This document shows positions 1 through 9,823 of a stretch of 64,000 bases of DNA, piece after piece (position 1 is the first letter of the stretch; every line of letters begins with the position of its first letter). The position numbers were made by a program, and so were the translations under genes. The stretch covers positions 4,454,501-4,518,500 of the forward strand of contig NC_021149.1 in NCBI RefSeq assembly GCF_000380335.1. Reading direction: 5' to 3'. Under the pieces are notes generated by a model that ran no database searches, had not been told where the DNA came from, and saw nothing but the letters and a program-made list of their open reading frames with translations. This DNA comes from Azotobacter vinelandii CA. Lineage in GTDB: Bacteria > Pseudomonadota > Gammaproteobacteria > Pseudomonadales > Pseudomonadaceae.

Positions 1-1
1 C

Positions 2-1003
2 GGCACCCGCCTCGGCCACGACGACGCGGCCCATCAGTTGGTCGAGTTCCTGCAGGATTACCGGGACCGCTACCGGCTGACGGCCGTGGGCCACCGCGTG
101 GTCCACGGCGGCCAGGAGTTCTCCCGGCCGGCGCGGGTGGACGGCGAACTGCTGGAGAAGCTCGAAAAGCTCGTTCCGCTGGCGCCGCTGCATCAGCCGT
201 ACAACCTGGCGCCGATCCGCGCCGTGGCCGCGCGGGCGCCGCAGCTTCCGCAGGTGGCCTGCTTCGACACCGCCTTCCACCGCCGCCAGCCCGAACTCGC
301 CCAACTGTTCGCCCTGCCGCCGGCCATCACCGGGCGCGGCGTGCGCCGCTACGGCTTCCACGGGCTGTCCTACGAATACATCGCCGGCGTGTTGCCGCGA
401 CTGGCCCCCGAGGCGGCGGGCGGGCGGGTGGTGGTCGCCCACCTGGGCAACGGCGCCAGCCTGTGCGCCCTGCTGGCCGGCCGCAGCCTGGCCAGCACCA
501 TGGGTTTCACCGCCGTCGACGGCCTGCCCATGGGCACCCGCTGCGGCGCCATCGACCCCGGGGTGATCCTCTACCTGATGGACGAGCTGAAGATGGACGC
601 CCGCGCCATCGAGCGGCTGATCTACAAGGAGTCCGGGCTGCTCGGCGTGTCGGGGATCTCCAGCGACATGCGCGAGCTGCTGGCCAGCGACGCGCCCGGC
701 GCCGCCCTCGCCGTGGACCTCTTCGTCTACCGCATCGGCCGCGAGCTGGGCTCCCTGGCCGCGGCCCTGGGCGGGCTCGACGCTCTGGTGTTCACCGCCG
801 GCATCGGCGAGCACGCGGCAACGATCCGCGAGCGCGTCTGCCGCGACGCCGCTTGGCTCGGCGTGGAGCTGGACAGCGCGGCGAACGCGGCCGGCGGGCC
901 ACGGATCAGCAGCGCCGCCAGCCCGGTATCGGCCTGGGTGGTGCCCACCGACGAAGAACTGATGATCGCCCGCCATACCCGGCAGGCGCTCTCGCCATCC
1001 TGA
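2..1003 (+). CDS. ackA: Acetate kinase, 5' end cut by window edge
   Basis: Catalyses acetate + ATP to acetyl phosphate + ADP in the cytoplasm. The reading frame is open from base 2, so the true start lies before the window; about 333 of the usual ~400 residues are visible. Family signatures seen are [20 protein letters not shown] followed by [10 protein letters not shown], and [10 protein letters not shown] near the C-terminus, all hallmarks of the acetate/propionate kinase (ASKHA) fold. It is followed after 11 bases by an enoyl-ACP reductase, so the two may be cotranscribed. A butyrate or propionate kinase is less likely because the sequence follows the AckA pattern throughout. Confidence 0.95.
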   Translation, partial: GTRLGHDDAAHQLVEFLQDYRDRYRLTAVGHRVVHGGQEFSRPARVDGELLEKLEKLVPLAPLHQPYNLAPIRAVAARAPQLPQVACFDTAFHRRQPELAQLFALPPAITGRGVRRYGFHGLSYEYIAGVLPRLAPEAAGGRVVVAHLGNGASLCALLAGRSLASTMGFTAVDGLPMGTRCGAIDPGVILYLMDELKMDARAIERLIYKESGLLGVSGISSDMRELLASDAPGAALAVDLFVYRIGRELGSLAAALGGLDALVFTAGIGEHAATIRERVCRDAAWLGVELDSAANAAGGPRISSAASPVSAWVVPTDEELMIARHTRQALSPS

Positions 1004-1014
1004 GGACGACGGAT

Positions 1015-1797
1015 ATGTCAGAGGAAACTCCCCGCCCGCTGCTGCATGGCGCCAGGGCGCTGATCACCGGCGTGGCCAACGAGCACTCGATCGCCTACGG
1101 CTGCGCCAAGGCCTTCGCCGAGCTGGGCGCCGAACTGGCCATCACCTACGCCAACGACAAGACCCGCGGCTACGTCGAACCCCTGGCCAGGGCTCTGAAG
1201 GCGCCGATCTTCATGCCGCTGGACGTGACCCGCCACGAACAGCTCGATGCCGTGTTCGAGACGATCGCCGAACAATGGGGAAGCCTGGACATCCTGGTGC
1301 ATTCCATCGCCTGGGCGCCCAAGGAGGACCTGCAGGGCGGCCTGCTCGACTCCTCGGCGGCCGGCTTCGGCCTGGCCATGGACATCTCCTGCCACTCCTT
1401 CGTGCGCATGGCGCGCCTGGCCGTGCCGCTGATGAGCAACGGCGGCACCCTGCTCGCCATGAGCTACCACGGCGCGCAGAAGGTGGTGCCCAACTACAAC
1501 CTGATGGGGCCGGTGAAGGCCGCGCTGGAGGCGTGCTGCCGCTACCTGGCCTACGAACTCGGCCCCAGGGGCATCCGCGTACACGCCATCTCCCCCGGTC
1601 CCTTGAAGACCCGCGCCGCCTCCGGCCTCAAGGATTTCGACCTGCTGCTCGGCGAGGCCGCCCAGCGCGCGCCCCTGGGGGAACTGGTGGACATCATGGA
1701 CGTGGGCGTCACCTGCGCCTACCTGGCCAGCCCCTATGCCCGCCGCCTGTCCGGCGAGACGCTGTACGTGGACGGCGGGCTGAACATCATGGCCTGA
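1015..1797 (+). CDS. fabI: Enoyl-[acyl-carrier-protein] reductase, FabI type
   Basis: NAD(P)H-dependent short-chain dehydrogenase of 260 residues. It should reduce trans-2-enoyl-ACP in the fatty acid elongation cycle. The N-terminal ITGVANEHSIAYG segment is the FabI version of the nucleotide-binding loop (GxxxxxSxAxG), HSIAWAP follows strand 4, and YNLMGPVK provides the Tyr-x6-Lys catalytic pair that separates FabI from ordinary Tyr-x3-Lys SDRs. VDGGLNIM closes the protein as in E. coli FabI. The ATG at 1015 is chosen because it starts a family-length protein just after ackA; the frame is open much further upstream. The pairing with ackA is unusual, so this could be a second FabI paralogue rather than the essential copy. 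Confidence 0.9.
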   Translation: MSEETPRPLLHGARALITGVANEHSIAYGCAKAFAELGAELAITYANDKTRGYVEPLARALKAPIFMPLDVTRHEQLDAVFETIAEQWGSLDILVHSIAWAPKEDLQGGLLDSSAAGFGLAMDISCHSFVRMARLAVPLMSNGGTLLAMSYHGAQKVVPNYNLMGPVKAALEACCRYLAYELGPRGIRVHAISPGPLKTRAASGLKDFDLLLGEAAQRAPLGELVDIMDVGVTCAYLASPYARRLSGETLYVDGGLNIMA

Positions 1798-1811
1798 GCG
1801 CCGCGCCAAGC

Positions 1812-3095
1812 ATGGGCATCCTGAACGGACGGTCGTCGAACCCGGCAAGCGGCGGAGCGCGCTCCCGGCGCCCGTGGCGTTCGCTCGCCGCTCCGCTCGC
1901 CGGCCTCGCCCTGCTCGCCGGTTGCGGGGAAACCGCCGCCCCGCCGGCGCGCCCACCCACCGAGGTGACCGCCATCACGCTGGCCGCGCGGGATACCCCG
2001 GTGGTCTTCGAATTCGTCGCCCAGACCCAGAGTTCCCGGGAAGTGGAAATCCGCGCCCGGGTCGAGGGCTTCCTGGAAAAACGCCTGTACAACGAAGGCG
2101 ATCTGGTGCGCACCGGACAGATCCTGTTCCAGATGGACCCCAGGCCGTTCGAGGCGGCCTTGCAGTCGGCCCGCGGCCAGCTCGCCCAGCAGCAGGCGCG
2201 CCTGGATATGGCCAGGGCCGACCTGGGCCGCATCCGTCCCCTGGTGAAGGTGGGCGCGCTGAGCAAGAAAAACCTCGACGACGCCATCGGCACCGAGCGG
2301 CAGGCGCAGGCCGCCGTGCTCTCCGCCGAGGGCGAGGTGCGCACGGCGCAGCTCAATCTCGGCTACACCACCATCAAGTCGCCGCTCACCGGGGTGTCGA
2401 GCTTCGCCAAGCTGCAGGAAGGCAGCTATGTGACGCCGGGCGCGGCCGGCCTGCTGACTTACGTGTCGCAGGTCGACCCCATCTACATCAACTTCAGCCT
2501 CTCGGAGAACGAGATGCTGAAATTCCGCGGCGAGATCGCCGCCGGCCAGCTCAGGTTTCCCCCGCACAACGATTTCGAGGTCGAGGTGGTGCTGGCCGAC
2601 GGCTCGCAGGTGCCCGATCGCGGCCGCCTCGACTTCGCCGACTTCGCCTTCAGCGAGGAAACCGGCACCTTCCTGATCCGGGCGGAAATGGCCAACCCGA
2701 AGGGCCTGCTGCGCCCCGGCCAGTTCGTGCGCGCCCACCTCAAGGGCGCGGTCCGCCCTGGCGCCCTGCTGGTGCCCCAGCGCGCGGTCCTGCAGGGTTC
2801 CAAGAGCCATTACGTGTGGGTGATCGGCGACGGCGGCAAGCCCGAACAGCGCATCGTGGAAATGGGCGACTGGCACGGCGACGACTGGTTCGTCGCCCGG
2901 GGCCTGCGCGCCGGCGAGCGCATCGTGGTCGACGGTGCGATCCGGGTGACGCCGGAGGCTTCGCTGCAGATCGTCGACGCCCGTCCCGCCGCCGGGGAAA
3001 CCGGCCAGCCGCAACGGCAGAAGGCGGCCGAGGCCTGGCCCGGCCAGCAGGAGCGGTTGAAGGCCGGCCCGTCCGGCGGGGGACAGGCGCCGTGA
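1812..3095 (+). CDS. RND efflux periplasmic adaptor lipoprotein
   Basis: Membrane fusion protein of 427 residues for a tripartite multidrug pump. The N-terminus has an arginine-rich start, a hydrophobic stretch and a lipobox ending LLAGC around residue 40, so it is probably an inner-membrane lipoprotein like AcrA or MexA. The body shows the biotinyl-lipoyl half motifs, a coiled-coil hairpin rich in Gln/Ala (about residues 115-180) and the beta-barrel region containing TGTFLIRAEMANP. Its TGA overlaps the GTG of the pump gene, so the two are translationally coupled. No outer-membrane channel gene follows; the pump would need a TolC/OprM-type partner encoded elsewhere. Confidence 0.92.
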   Translation: MGILNGRSSNPASGGARSRRPWRSLAAPLAGLALLAGCGETAAPPARPPTEVTAITLAARDTPVVFEFVAQTQSSREVEIRARVEGFLEKRLYNEGDLVRTGQILFQMDPRPFEAALQSARGQLAQQQARLDMARADLGRIRPLVKVGALSKKNLDDAIGTERQAQAAVLSAEGEVRTAQLNLGYTTIKSPLTGVSSFAKLQEGSYVTPGAAGLLTYVSQVDPIYINFSLSENEMLKFRGEIAAGQLRFPPHNDFEVEVVLADGSQVPDRGRLDFADFAFSEETGTFLIRAEMANPKGLLRPGQFVRAHLKGAVRPGALLVPQRAVLQGSKSHYVWVIGDGGKPEQRIVEMGDWHGDDWFVARGLRAGERIVVDGAIRVTPEASLQIVDARPAAGETGQPQRQKAAEAWPGQQERLKAGPSGGGQAP

Positions 3096-6000
3096 GCCTG
3101 TCCCACTACTGCATCGAGCGGCCGATCTTCGCCTCGGTGATTTCCATCGTCATCACCCTGGCCGGGGCAGTGGCGATGTTCAACCTGCCGGTGGCCCAGT
3201 ACCCGGACATCACCCCGCCGCAGATCACCGTATCGGCCACCTATCCCGGCGCCGACGCCGAAGTGGTGGCCAACAACGTGGCGGCGCCCATCGAGCAGCA
3301 GGTCAACGGCGCCGACGACATGATCTACATGAACTCGTCGAGTTCGGCGACCGGCAACATGACCCTCAACGTGTTCTTCGAGATCGGCACCGATCCCTCG
3401 CTGGCCCAGGTGGACGTGCAGAACCGGGTCAACCTGGCCCTGCCGCAACTGCCCTCGGCGGTGCAGAGCCAGGGCATCCAGGTGCAGAAGAAGTCCTCGG
3501 CCTTCATGATGGTCATCGCGGTCTACTCCCCGGACGAACGCTACGACAGCACCTACATCGCCAACTACGCCAACCTGTACATTCTCGACGCGATCAAGCG
3601 CATCCCCGGCGCCAACCAGGCGAGCATCTTCGGCACCCCGGACTACGCCATGCGCATCTGGCTCAAGCCCGACCGCATGGCCCAGTTGAAGATCACCGCC
3701 GCCGACGTGCAGCAGGCGGTGGCCAACCAGAACCAGCAGTTCGCCGTGGGCCGCATCGGCCAGTCGCCGACCGGCGAGGCGGTGGAGCAGTCCTTCGCCG
3801 TCACCACCAAGGGCCGGCTGACCGAGCCGGAGGAGTTCGAGAACATCATCATCCGCGCCGCCAGCGGCGGGGCGGCCATCGTCCGCCTGCGCGACGTGGG
3901 CCGCGCCGAGCTGGGCCAGAAGGACTACTCCCTGCGCAGCACCTACCAGGGCAAGCCGGCGACGCTGATGGCGGTGTACCAGCAGCCCGGCGCCAATGCC
4001 CTGGACGTGTCCGACGCCGTCAGGACGACCCTGGCGGAGATGGAGAAGAGTTTTCCCGCCGGCATCGAATACAAGATCGTGATGGACACCACGGCCTTCA
4101 CCCGCACCTCCATCGCCGAGGTGGTGCACACCTTCTTCGAGGCCCTGGTGCTGGTGGTGGCGGTCGTTTACCTGTTCCTGCAGAGCCTGCGCGCCACCCT
4201 GATCCCGGTGCTGGCAGTGCCGGTGTCGATCGTCGGCACCTTCATCGGCATGACCGCCCTGGGCTTCTCGATCAACATGCTGACCCTGTTCGGCATGGTG
4301 CTGGCGATCGGCATCGTGGTGGACGACGCCATCGTGGTGATCGAGAACGTCGAGCGCAACATGCAGGTCCACCGCCTGCCGCCCAGGGAGGCCGCCAAGC
4401 GGGCGATGGACGAGGTGGCCGGCCCGGTGGTGGCCATCGTCCTGGTGCTCTGCGCGGTGTTCGTCCCGGTGGCCTTCATGGGCGGCATCACCGGCCAGCT
4501 CTACAAGCAGTTCGCCATCACCATCGCCATCTCCGTGGTGATCTCCGGCCTGGTCGCCCTGACCCTGTCGCCGGCCCTCGCCGCGATCCTCATCAAGCCC
4601 GCCCACGGGCGCAAGCGCGGCTTCTTCCGCTGGTTCGAACGCAACTTCGAGCGCATGACCGAGGGCTACTCGCGCGCGGTGGCCTTCATGATCAAGCGCT
4701 TCCTGCTCGCCCTGCTGCTGTTCGCCGGGATGGTCGTGCTCACCGTGCTGATGGCGCAGCGCATCCCCGGCGCCTTCCTGCCGCCGGAGGACCAGGGCTA
4801 CCTGCTCGGCGCGGTGATCATGCCCGACGCCGCCAGCCTGGACCGCACCGGCGAGGTGGGCCGGGCGGTCAGCGACTACTTCATGCGCGACGAAGCCGTC
4901 GAGGGGGTGGCCATCGTCAACGGCTACAGCCTGCTCGACAGCCAGAACAAGAACAACGCCGGCACCTTCTTCGTCGGTTTCAAGGACTTCGAGGAACGCT
5001 ACAAGGACGACGAAAGCATCCGTACGCAGAGCGCCCCGGCGGTCATCGCGGCCGCCGGCCAGGCCTTCTCCCGGGTCCGCGAGGGACTCGTGGTGCCGGT
5101 CAACCCGCCGTCCATTCCCGGCCTGGGCACCACGGGCGGCATGGAGGTGTGGGTCCAGAACAAGGGCGACGGCAGCGTCGGCCAACTCGCCGGGATAGTG
5201 AACGATTTCGTCGCCAAGGCCCGCCAGCGACCGGAGATCGGCGCCATCACCGCCACCTTCAACGCCGCCTCGCGGCAACTGCTGGCCGACGTGGACCGGG
5301 AAAAGGCGGAAACCCTGGGCGTGCCGGTGGAGGACGTGTACAGCACCATGCAGACCATGTTCGGCTCGTTGTACGTGTCGCAGTTCAACAAGTTCAGCCG
5401 CCTGTGGCAGGTGATCCTGCAGGCCGAGCCGACCTACCGCCTCAGGGTCGAGGACCTGCAGCAGATCTACGTGCGCAACCGCGGCGGCGAGATGATCCCG
5501 CTCAAGGCCCTGCTGAGCACCCGCTACGTCACCGGCCCGGACCTGCTGACCCGCTTCAACAACTTCCCGGCGGTGAAGATCACCGCCAACGCGGCGCCGG
5601 GCTTCAGCTCCGGGCAGGCGCTGGCGGCCCTGGAGACGCTGGCCGCGCAGAACATGTCCGGCGACTACGCCCTGGCCCTGAGCGGCGAGGCCTTCGAGGA
5701 GAAGAAGGCCGGCGGCACCAGCGCCCAGGTGTTCGTCTTCGGCCTGATCATGGTGTTCCTGATCCTGGCGGCGCAATACGAGAAGTGGACGCTGCCGGTC
5801 GGCGTGCTGCTGGCGGTGCCCTTCGCGCTGTTCGGCGCCCTGCTGGCGATCCTGTTGCGCGGCCTGGTCAACGACGTGTACTTCCAGATCGGCCTGACCA
5901 TGCTGGTGGCCCTGGCGGCGAAGAACGCCATCCTGATCTTCGAGTTCGCCGTGCTGAACCGCGAGAAAGGCATGTCCGTGTTCGACGCGGCGATGACCGC

Positions 6001-6301
6001 GGCGCGCGAACGCCTGCGCCCCATCGTGATGACCTCGCTGGCCTTCATTCTCGGCTGCGTGCCCCTGGCCATCGCCGTCGGCGCCTCGGAGAACAGCCGC
6101 CACTCGATCGGTACCGGGGTGATCGGCGGCATGCTGGCGGCGACGGTGATCGCGGTGTTCTTCATCCCGCTGTTCTACTACCTGATCGAGCGGCTTTCCG
6201 AGAAGAGCGGCACCGCGAAGCAGGAAGCGCCGCCCGCCGAGCCGGCGCCCCTGGGCGGCGACCTGAGCGGCGTGCCGCAACGCCGGCGCGAGGACGACTG
6301 A
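3092..6301 (+). CDS. RND (HAE1) multidrug efflux pump, inner-membrane subunit
   Basis: Proton-driven exporter of 1069 residues, the normal HAE1 length. It starts at a GTG overlapping the adaptor stop (GTGA). The N-terminus SHYCIERPIFA and the following first membrane helix are typical of AcrB/MexB. The proton-relay helix contains GIVVDDAIVVIENVERN with the paired aspartates. The periplasmic docking loops carry the conserved NNAGTFFVGFKDF segment, and the second repeat ends with the ENSRHSIGTGVIGGM helix. Substrate cannot be read from sequence. The C-terminal tail after the last helix is short and hydrophilic. Confidence 0.95.
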   Translation: MSLSHYCIERPIFASVISIVITLAGAVAMFNLPVAQYPDITPPQITVSATYPGADAEVVANNVAAPIEQQVNGADDMIYMNSSSSATGNMTLNVFFEIGTDPSLAQVDVQNRVNLALPQLPSAVQSQGIQVQKKSSAFMMVIAVYSPDERYDSTYIANYANLYILDAIKRIPGANQASIFGTPDYAMRIWLKPDRMAQLKITAADVQQAVANQNQQFAVGRIGQSPTGEAVEQSFAVTTKGRLTEPEEFENIIIRAASGGAAIVRLRDVGRAELGQKDYSLRSTYQGKPATLMAVYQQPGANALDVSDAVRTTLAEMEKSFPAGIEYKIVMDTTAFTRTSIAEVVHTFFEALVLVVAVVYLFLQSLRATLIPVLAVPVSIVGTFIGMTALGFSINMLTLFGMVLAIGIVVDDAIVVIENVERNMQVHRLPPREAAKRAMDEVAGPVVAIVLVLCAVFVPVAFMGGITGQLYKQFAITIAISVVISGLVALTLSPALAAILIKPAHGRKRGFFRWFERNFERMTEGYSRAVAFMIKRFLLALLLFAGMVVLTVLMAQRIPGAFLPPEDQGYLLGAVIMPDAASLDRTGEVGRAVSDYFMRDEAVEGVAIVNGYSLLDSQNKNNAGTFFVGFKDFEERYKDDESIRTQSAPAVIAAAGQAFSRVREGLVVPVNPPSIPGLGTTGGMEVWVQNKGDGSVGQLAGIVNDFVAKARQRPEIGAITATFNAASRQLLADVDREKAETLGVPVEDVYSTMQTMFGSLYVSQFNKFSRLWQVILQAEPTYRLRVEDLQQIYVRNRGGEMIPLKALLSTRYVTGPDLLTRFNNFPAVKITANAAPGFSSGQALAALETLAAQNMSGDYALALSGEAFEEKKAGGTSAQVFVFGLIMVFLILAAQYEKWTLPVGVLLAVPFALFGALLAILLRGLVNDVYFQIGLTMLVALAAKNAILIFEFAVLNREKGMSVFDAAMTAARERLRPIVMTSLAFILGCVPLAIAVGASENSRHSIGTGVIGGMLAATVIAVFFIPLFYYLIERLSEKSGTAKQEAPPAEPAPLGGDLSGVPQRRREDD

Positions 6302-6302
6302 G

Positions 6303-6917
6303 ATGGGCGTGACGGAAAGCCCCCTGGTGGCCTGCCACGACTGCGACCTCCTGCAGCGCGAGCCGATGCTGCCCGAAGGCGGCGTGGCCCGCTGCCGGCG
6401 CTGCGGGGCGATCCTGTCGCGCAATCACCCGCGGAGCAGCGAGCGCGCCCTGGCCTTCGGGCTCGGCGCCCTCCTCCTCTTCCTGATCGCCAACCTCTTT
6501 CCCATCGTCGGCCTCAGCCTCGGTGGAGACTTCGTGCAGACCTCCCTGCTCGGCGCGGCGCGGGCCATGTACCGCCACGACATGCGCCTGGTCGCCGCCC
6601 TGGTGCTGGCGACCACCTTCGTCGCGCCCCTGGCGCAGTTGCTGGCCCTGCTCTACCTGCTGCTGCCGGCCTGCCTCGGACGCCGGCCGCCGCGAGCCCG
6701 GCTGGTGTTCCGCGGCCTGACCCTGGTGCAGCCCTGGGGCATGCTGGAGGTGTTCGTGCTCGGCATCCTGGTCTCGCTGGTCAAGCTCGCCCACCTGGCC
6801 AGCGTGGTGCCCGGGGTCGCCCTGTGGTCGTTCGGCGGACTGATGCTGCTGATGGCGGCGACCAGCGCCTCCTTCGACGCCCGCGACCTGTGGACGCGGC
6901 TGGAGGCGGCGCGGTGA
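6303..6917 (+). CDS. Paraquat-inducible protein A domain protein, first half
   Basis: 204-residue inner-membrane protein. A zinc-ribbon-like N-terminus (CHDCDL ... CRRCG) precedes four hydrophobic segments, the architecture of one PqiA/YebS repeat. E. coli PqiA fuses two such repeats; here they are two separate genes, with this stop overlapping the next GTG (GTGA). PqiA works with the MCE protein PqiB to move lipids across the envelope. It begins one base after the pump stop, so it may be part of the same transcript. Confidence 0.88.
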   Translation: MGVTESPLVACHDCDLLQREPMLPEGGVARCRRCGAILSRNHPRSSERALAFGLGALLLFLIANLFPIVGLSLGGDFVQTSLLGAARAMYRHDMRLVAALVLATTFVAPLAQLLALLYLLLPACLGRRPPRARLVFRGLTLVQPWGMLEVFVLGILVSLVKLAHLASVVPGVALWSFGGLMLLMAATSASFDARDLWTRLEAAR

Positions 6918-7540
6918 AGGGCCCGGCGAGCGCCGCCCGCTGGCATCTGGCGACCTGTCACGGCTGCGGCCTGCTGAGCCGCACGGGCGCGGGCCAGGCC
7001 GCCCGCTGCCCGCGCTGCGGCACGCCCCTGCACGCACGCAAGCCGGACAGCATCGCCCGTACCTGGGCCTTCATCGTCGCCGCGGCGATCCTCTACGTCC
7101 CGGCCAACCTGCTGCCGATCATGGAGACCAGCTCCCTGTTCGGCGCCCAGCAGGACACCATCATGAGCGGCGTGGTGTACCTGTGGGTGTCCGGCTCCTG
7201 GCACCTGGCCCTGGTGGTGTTCGTCGCCAGCATCCTGGTGCCGATGGCCAAGCTCATCGCTCTGGTCATCCTGGCCCTGTCGGTGCAGTCGCGCGCCCGC
7301 TGGCAGCCGCTGCAGCGCACCCGCCTGTATCGCCTGGTGGAACTGGTCGGGCGCTGGTCGATGCTCGATATCTACGTGGTGACCCTGCTGGTCGCCCTGG
7401 TGCAGCTCGAAGCCCTGGCGACCATCCGCCCCGGCAGCGGCGCCCTGGCCTTCGGCGCCGTGGTGGTGCTGACCATGTTCGCGGCGATGAGCTTCGATCC
7501 GCGCCTGATCTGGGACGTCCTGGAGCGGGACGATGGCTGA
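6914..7540 (+). CDS. Paraquat-inducible protein A domain protein, second half
   Basis: 208-residue membrane protein with its own zinc-ribbon pair (CHGCGL ... CPRCG) and four hydrophobic segments, including VPANLLPIM, a motif shared by PqiA repeats. The GTG start at 6914 is chosen because it overlaps the preceding stop by four bases and gives a complete zinc ribbon. The last eight bases overlap the start of the MCE gene. It probably forms a PqiA-like complex with the preceding protein. Confidence 0.88.
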   Translation: MKGPASAARWHLATCHGCGLLSRTGAGQAARCPRCGTPLHARKPDSIARTWAFIVAAAILYVPANLLPIMETSSLFGAQQDTIMSGVVYLWVSGSWHLALVVFVASILVPMAKLIALVILALSVQSRARWQPLQRTRLYRLVELVGRWSMLDIYVVTLLVALVQLEALATIRPGSGALAFGAVVVLTMFAAMSFDPRLIWDVLERDDG

Positions 7541-9146
7541 GGCGCGCCCCGATCCGTCCGCCCTGCCGGAGGCCGAAGCGGCGCCCCGCTCGCGCTGGAG
7601 GCCGCAACTGGTCTGGCTGGTACCGCTGGTGGCCGCGCTCATCGGCGGCTGGCTGGCGGTGAAGTCGATCCTCGACCGGGGCCCCGTCATCGATATCGTC
7701 TTCAAGAGCGCCGAAGGCCTGGAGGCGGGCAAGACCAAGGTCAAGTACAAGGACGTGGACATCGGCCTGGTCACCGCCGTGAGCCTGTCCAGGGATCTCC
7801 GCCAGGTGCTGGCCAGCGCGGAACTGGTCAAGGATTTCCAGCCCCATCTGGTCGAGGACACCCGCTTCTGGCTGGTCAAGCCGCGCATCTCCGGCGGCAG
7901 CGTCTCGGGGCTCGGCACCGTGCTGTCCGGTGCCTACATCGGGGTGGACGTGGGCAAGTCGTCCCGCGCGCAGAAGACCTTCGCCGCCCTGGAGGTGCCA
8001 CCGGTCATCCAGCTCGACACGCCGGGCCGGGAGTTCGTTCTGCGCAGCGCCGACCTGGGCTCCCTGGCGATGGGCTCGCCGGTGTTCTTCCGGCGCCTGC
8101 AGGTCGGCCAGGTGGTCGGCTACCAGCTCGACGGGAACGGCCGCGGGGTGAGCCTGAGGCTCTTCGTCAACGCGCCCTACGACCGCTTCGTCACCGACAA
8201 CAGCCGTTTCTGGAATGCCAGCGGGATCGACGTCAAGCTCGGCGCCGGCGGCATCGAGGTGGATACCCAGTCGCTGGCCTCGCTGCTGCTGGGCGGCGTG
8301 GCCTTCGAAACGCCGGAGGAGTCCGTCGCCCTGCCGGGCGCCGCGCCCGACACCCCCTTCGAGCTGTTCGCCGACCGTGCCCGGGCCATGCGCAACCCCG
8401 AGCGCGACGTGTTGAAGATGGTCCTGCTCTTCGACGAATCCCTGCGCGGCCTGGAGACCGGCGCCCCGGTGGATTTCCGCGGCATCGCCATCGGCGAGGT
8501 GACCGCCATCCGCGTGGAGCTGGAGCCGGACAGCCGGCGCATCGTCATGCCGGTCGAGATCAGCCTCTATCCGGAACGACTGCGGCTGCGCTCCCGGGAC
8601 AAGGACCTGCCCCGGCTTTCCGGCGAGGCACGCCGGCGTTTTCTCGAAGAACTGGTCGCCAAGGGCCTGCGCGCCCAGTTGCGCTCCGGCAACCTGCTCA
8701 CCGGCCAGCTCTACGTCGGCCTGGACTTCTTCCCCCAGGCGACCACGGCCCGGATCGACTGGGACAGCGAGCCGCCCGGACTGCCCACCACGGGCGGCAG
8801 CCTGGGCGAGCTGCAGGCATCCCTGCAGCGGGTCGCCGGCCGGCTGGAAAAGCTGCCGCTGGAGCAGATCGGCGCCGACCTGCGGCAGACCCTGCAGACC
8901 ACCAGCCGCCTGCTGCACCGGCTGGACACCCAGGTCGCTCCGGAGGTCGTGGCCACCCTGGGCGAGGCGCGCAAGGCCGTGGACACCGCGCAGAACATGA
9001 TGGCCGCCGACGAGCCCCTGCAACAGGACACCCGCGAGGCCATCCGCGAACTCGGGCGCACCGCCAGATCCCTGCGCGCCCTGGCCGACTATCTCGAACG
9101 CCATCCCGAGGCGTTGCTGTGGGGCAAGAAGAAGAGCGAGCCATGA
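7533..9146 (+). CDS. pqiB: MCE-family lipid transport protein, PqiB-like
   Basis: 537 residues, close to E. coli PqiB (about 546). A cytoplasmic N-terminus leads into one membrane anchor (LVWLVPLVAALIGGWLAV, about residues 30-47), followed by three MCE domains beginning near residues 50, 165 and 285; each shows the strand pattern around GLEAGKTKVKYKDV, LGSLAMGSPVFFR and GLETGAPVDFRG. A helical C-terminus follows. PqiB forms hexameric stacked tubes that bridge the periplasm for phospholipid transport. Its usual partner pqiC is not next door but at 14616, beyond an insertion of about 5 kb. Confidence 0.92.
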   Translation: MAEARPDPSALPEAEAAPRSRWRPQLVWLVPLVAALIGGWLAVKSILDRGPVIDIVFKSAEGLEAGKTKVKYKDVDIGLVTAVSLSRDLRQVLASAELVKDFQPHLVEDTRFWLVKPRISGGSVSGLGTVLSGAYIGVDVGKSSRAQKTFAALEVPPVIQLDTPGREFVLRSADLGSLAMGSPVFFRRLQVGQVVGYQLDGNGRGVSLRLFVNAPYDRFVTDNSRFWNASGIDVKLGAGGIEVDTQSLASLLLGGVAFETPEESVALPGAAPDTPFELFADRARAMRNPERDVLKMVLLFDESLRGLETGAPVDFRGIAIGEVTAIRVELEPDSRRIVMPVEISLYPERLRLRSRDKDLPRLSGEARRRFLEELVAKGLRAQLRSGNLLTGQLYVGLDFFPQATTARIDWDSEPPGLPTTGGSLGELQASLQRVAGRLEKLPLEQIGADLRQTLQTTSRLLHRLDTQVAPEVVATLGEARKAVDTAQNMMAADEPLQQDTREAIRELGRTARSLRALADYLERHPEALLWGKKKSEP

Positions 9147-9375
9147 GGCGGCCGCTCCTGCCGCCGGCAAGTGCATCGGCACGCCCTGTTCCGGCTCCCG
9201 GCCGAGTCATTTTCCTTCGCGCGCGACACCTCCTGGGTCCCTGCGACGCCGGAACGTCCGGCCCCGGGCTCCTACGCGGGAGCGTGGGAGCCGTCGAATA
9301 TTTGTGAACGAGCCCCCCTGAAACACCGGACACCGTTTCCCCCTTACCATGAGGGATGGGCGAACGGTCGTGTTT

Positions 9376-9823
9376 ATGACTACCAGCAAAGACAGACACA
9401 TCGAAGTGCTCGGCCAGGAGCGGCGTCGCCGCTGGAGCGTCGAGAAGAAGCTCACCATGGTTCGCGAGAGCTTGGAGCCGGAACAAAGCGTCTCGGTGGT
9501 GGCCAGGCACAACGGCATCAATCCCAATCAGTTGTTCCATTGGCGTAAGCTCTACCTAGGGCCTGTTGACGTTTGGGCGTGAGCCGCGTTGCCGCGTCAA
9601 ATGCCGCCAGGCCGGGCCGCGTTCGGCAAGGCGCGGGTCGCCGGCAATGGTCATTCCCTTGCCAAGACCCGCAACGCCGCATGGCGGCATTTGACGCGCA
9701 GCCTGGGCGGCCCCACCCGCAGGGACGGGGCCTACGCCCAAACGTCAACAGGCCCTAGATGGCTGCCTGTCGGCAGCCAGTGCCGGCGAAACCGTGGTGC
9801 CCGCCTCGGAACTGGCCGATGCC
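9376..9823 (+). pseudogene. IS2-like transposase OrfA, interrupted and truncated
   Basis: Starts MTTSKDRHIEVLGQ and carries the helix-turn-helix region SVSVVARHNGINPNQLFHWRKLY typical of IS2/IS3 OrfA. At 9556 a hairpin element interrupts it. Deleting 9556-9754, which leaves a single CTAG, restores the frame Tyr-Leu-Asp-Gly-Cys-Leu and continues into AGETVVPASELADA, the expected downstream OrfA sequence. The frame is then joined directly to OrfB sequence, so the OrfA C-terminus is lost. Confidence 0.8.
9556..9758. mobile_element. MITE-like hairpin element with CTAG target duplication
   Basis: Two perfect 25-base inverted ends, 9556-9580 and 9734-9758, each including a terminal CTAG. The interior is also a long imperfect palindrome: GTCAAATGCCGCCA on the left reappears inverted on the right. 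It encodes nothing convincing. A CTAG duplication fits the YTAR target of IS5-type transposases, so the element is probably mobilised in trans by an IS5-family enzyme. Its removal heals the OrfA frame exactly, which confirms the boundaries. Confidence 0.85.

Noticed and set aside
2810-6424. 1204-codon frame opposite the RND pump
   Set aside because: Histidine- and glycine-rich antisense shadow of a GC-rich gene on the plus strand; the sense frame has all RND motifs.
9143-9307. Original start of pqiC directly after pqiB (ATGA overlap)
   Set aside because: The translated frame has no lipoprotein signal or family motif, and pqiC at 14616 has a complete N-terminus, so this is not its detached beginning.
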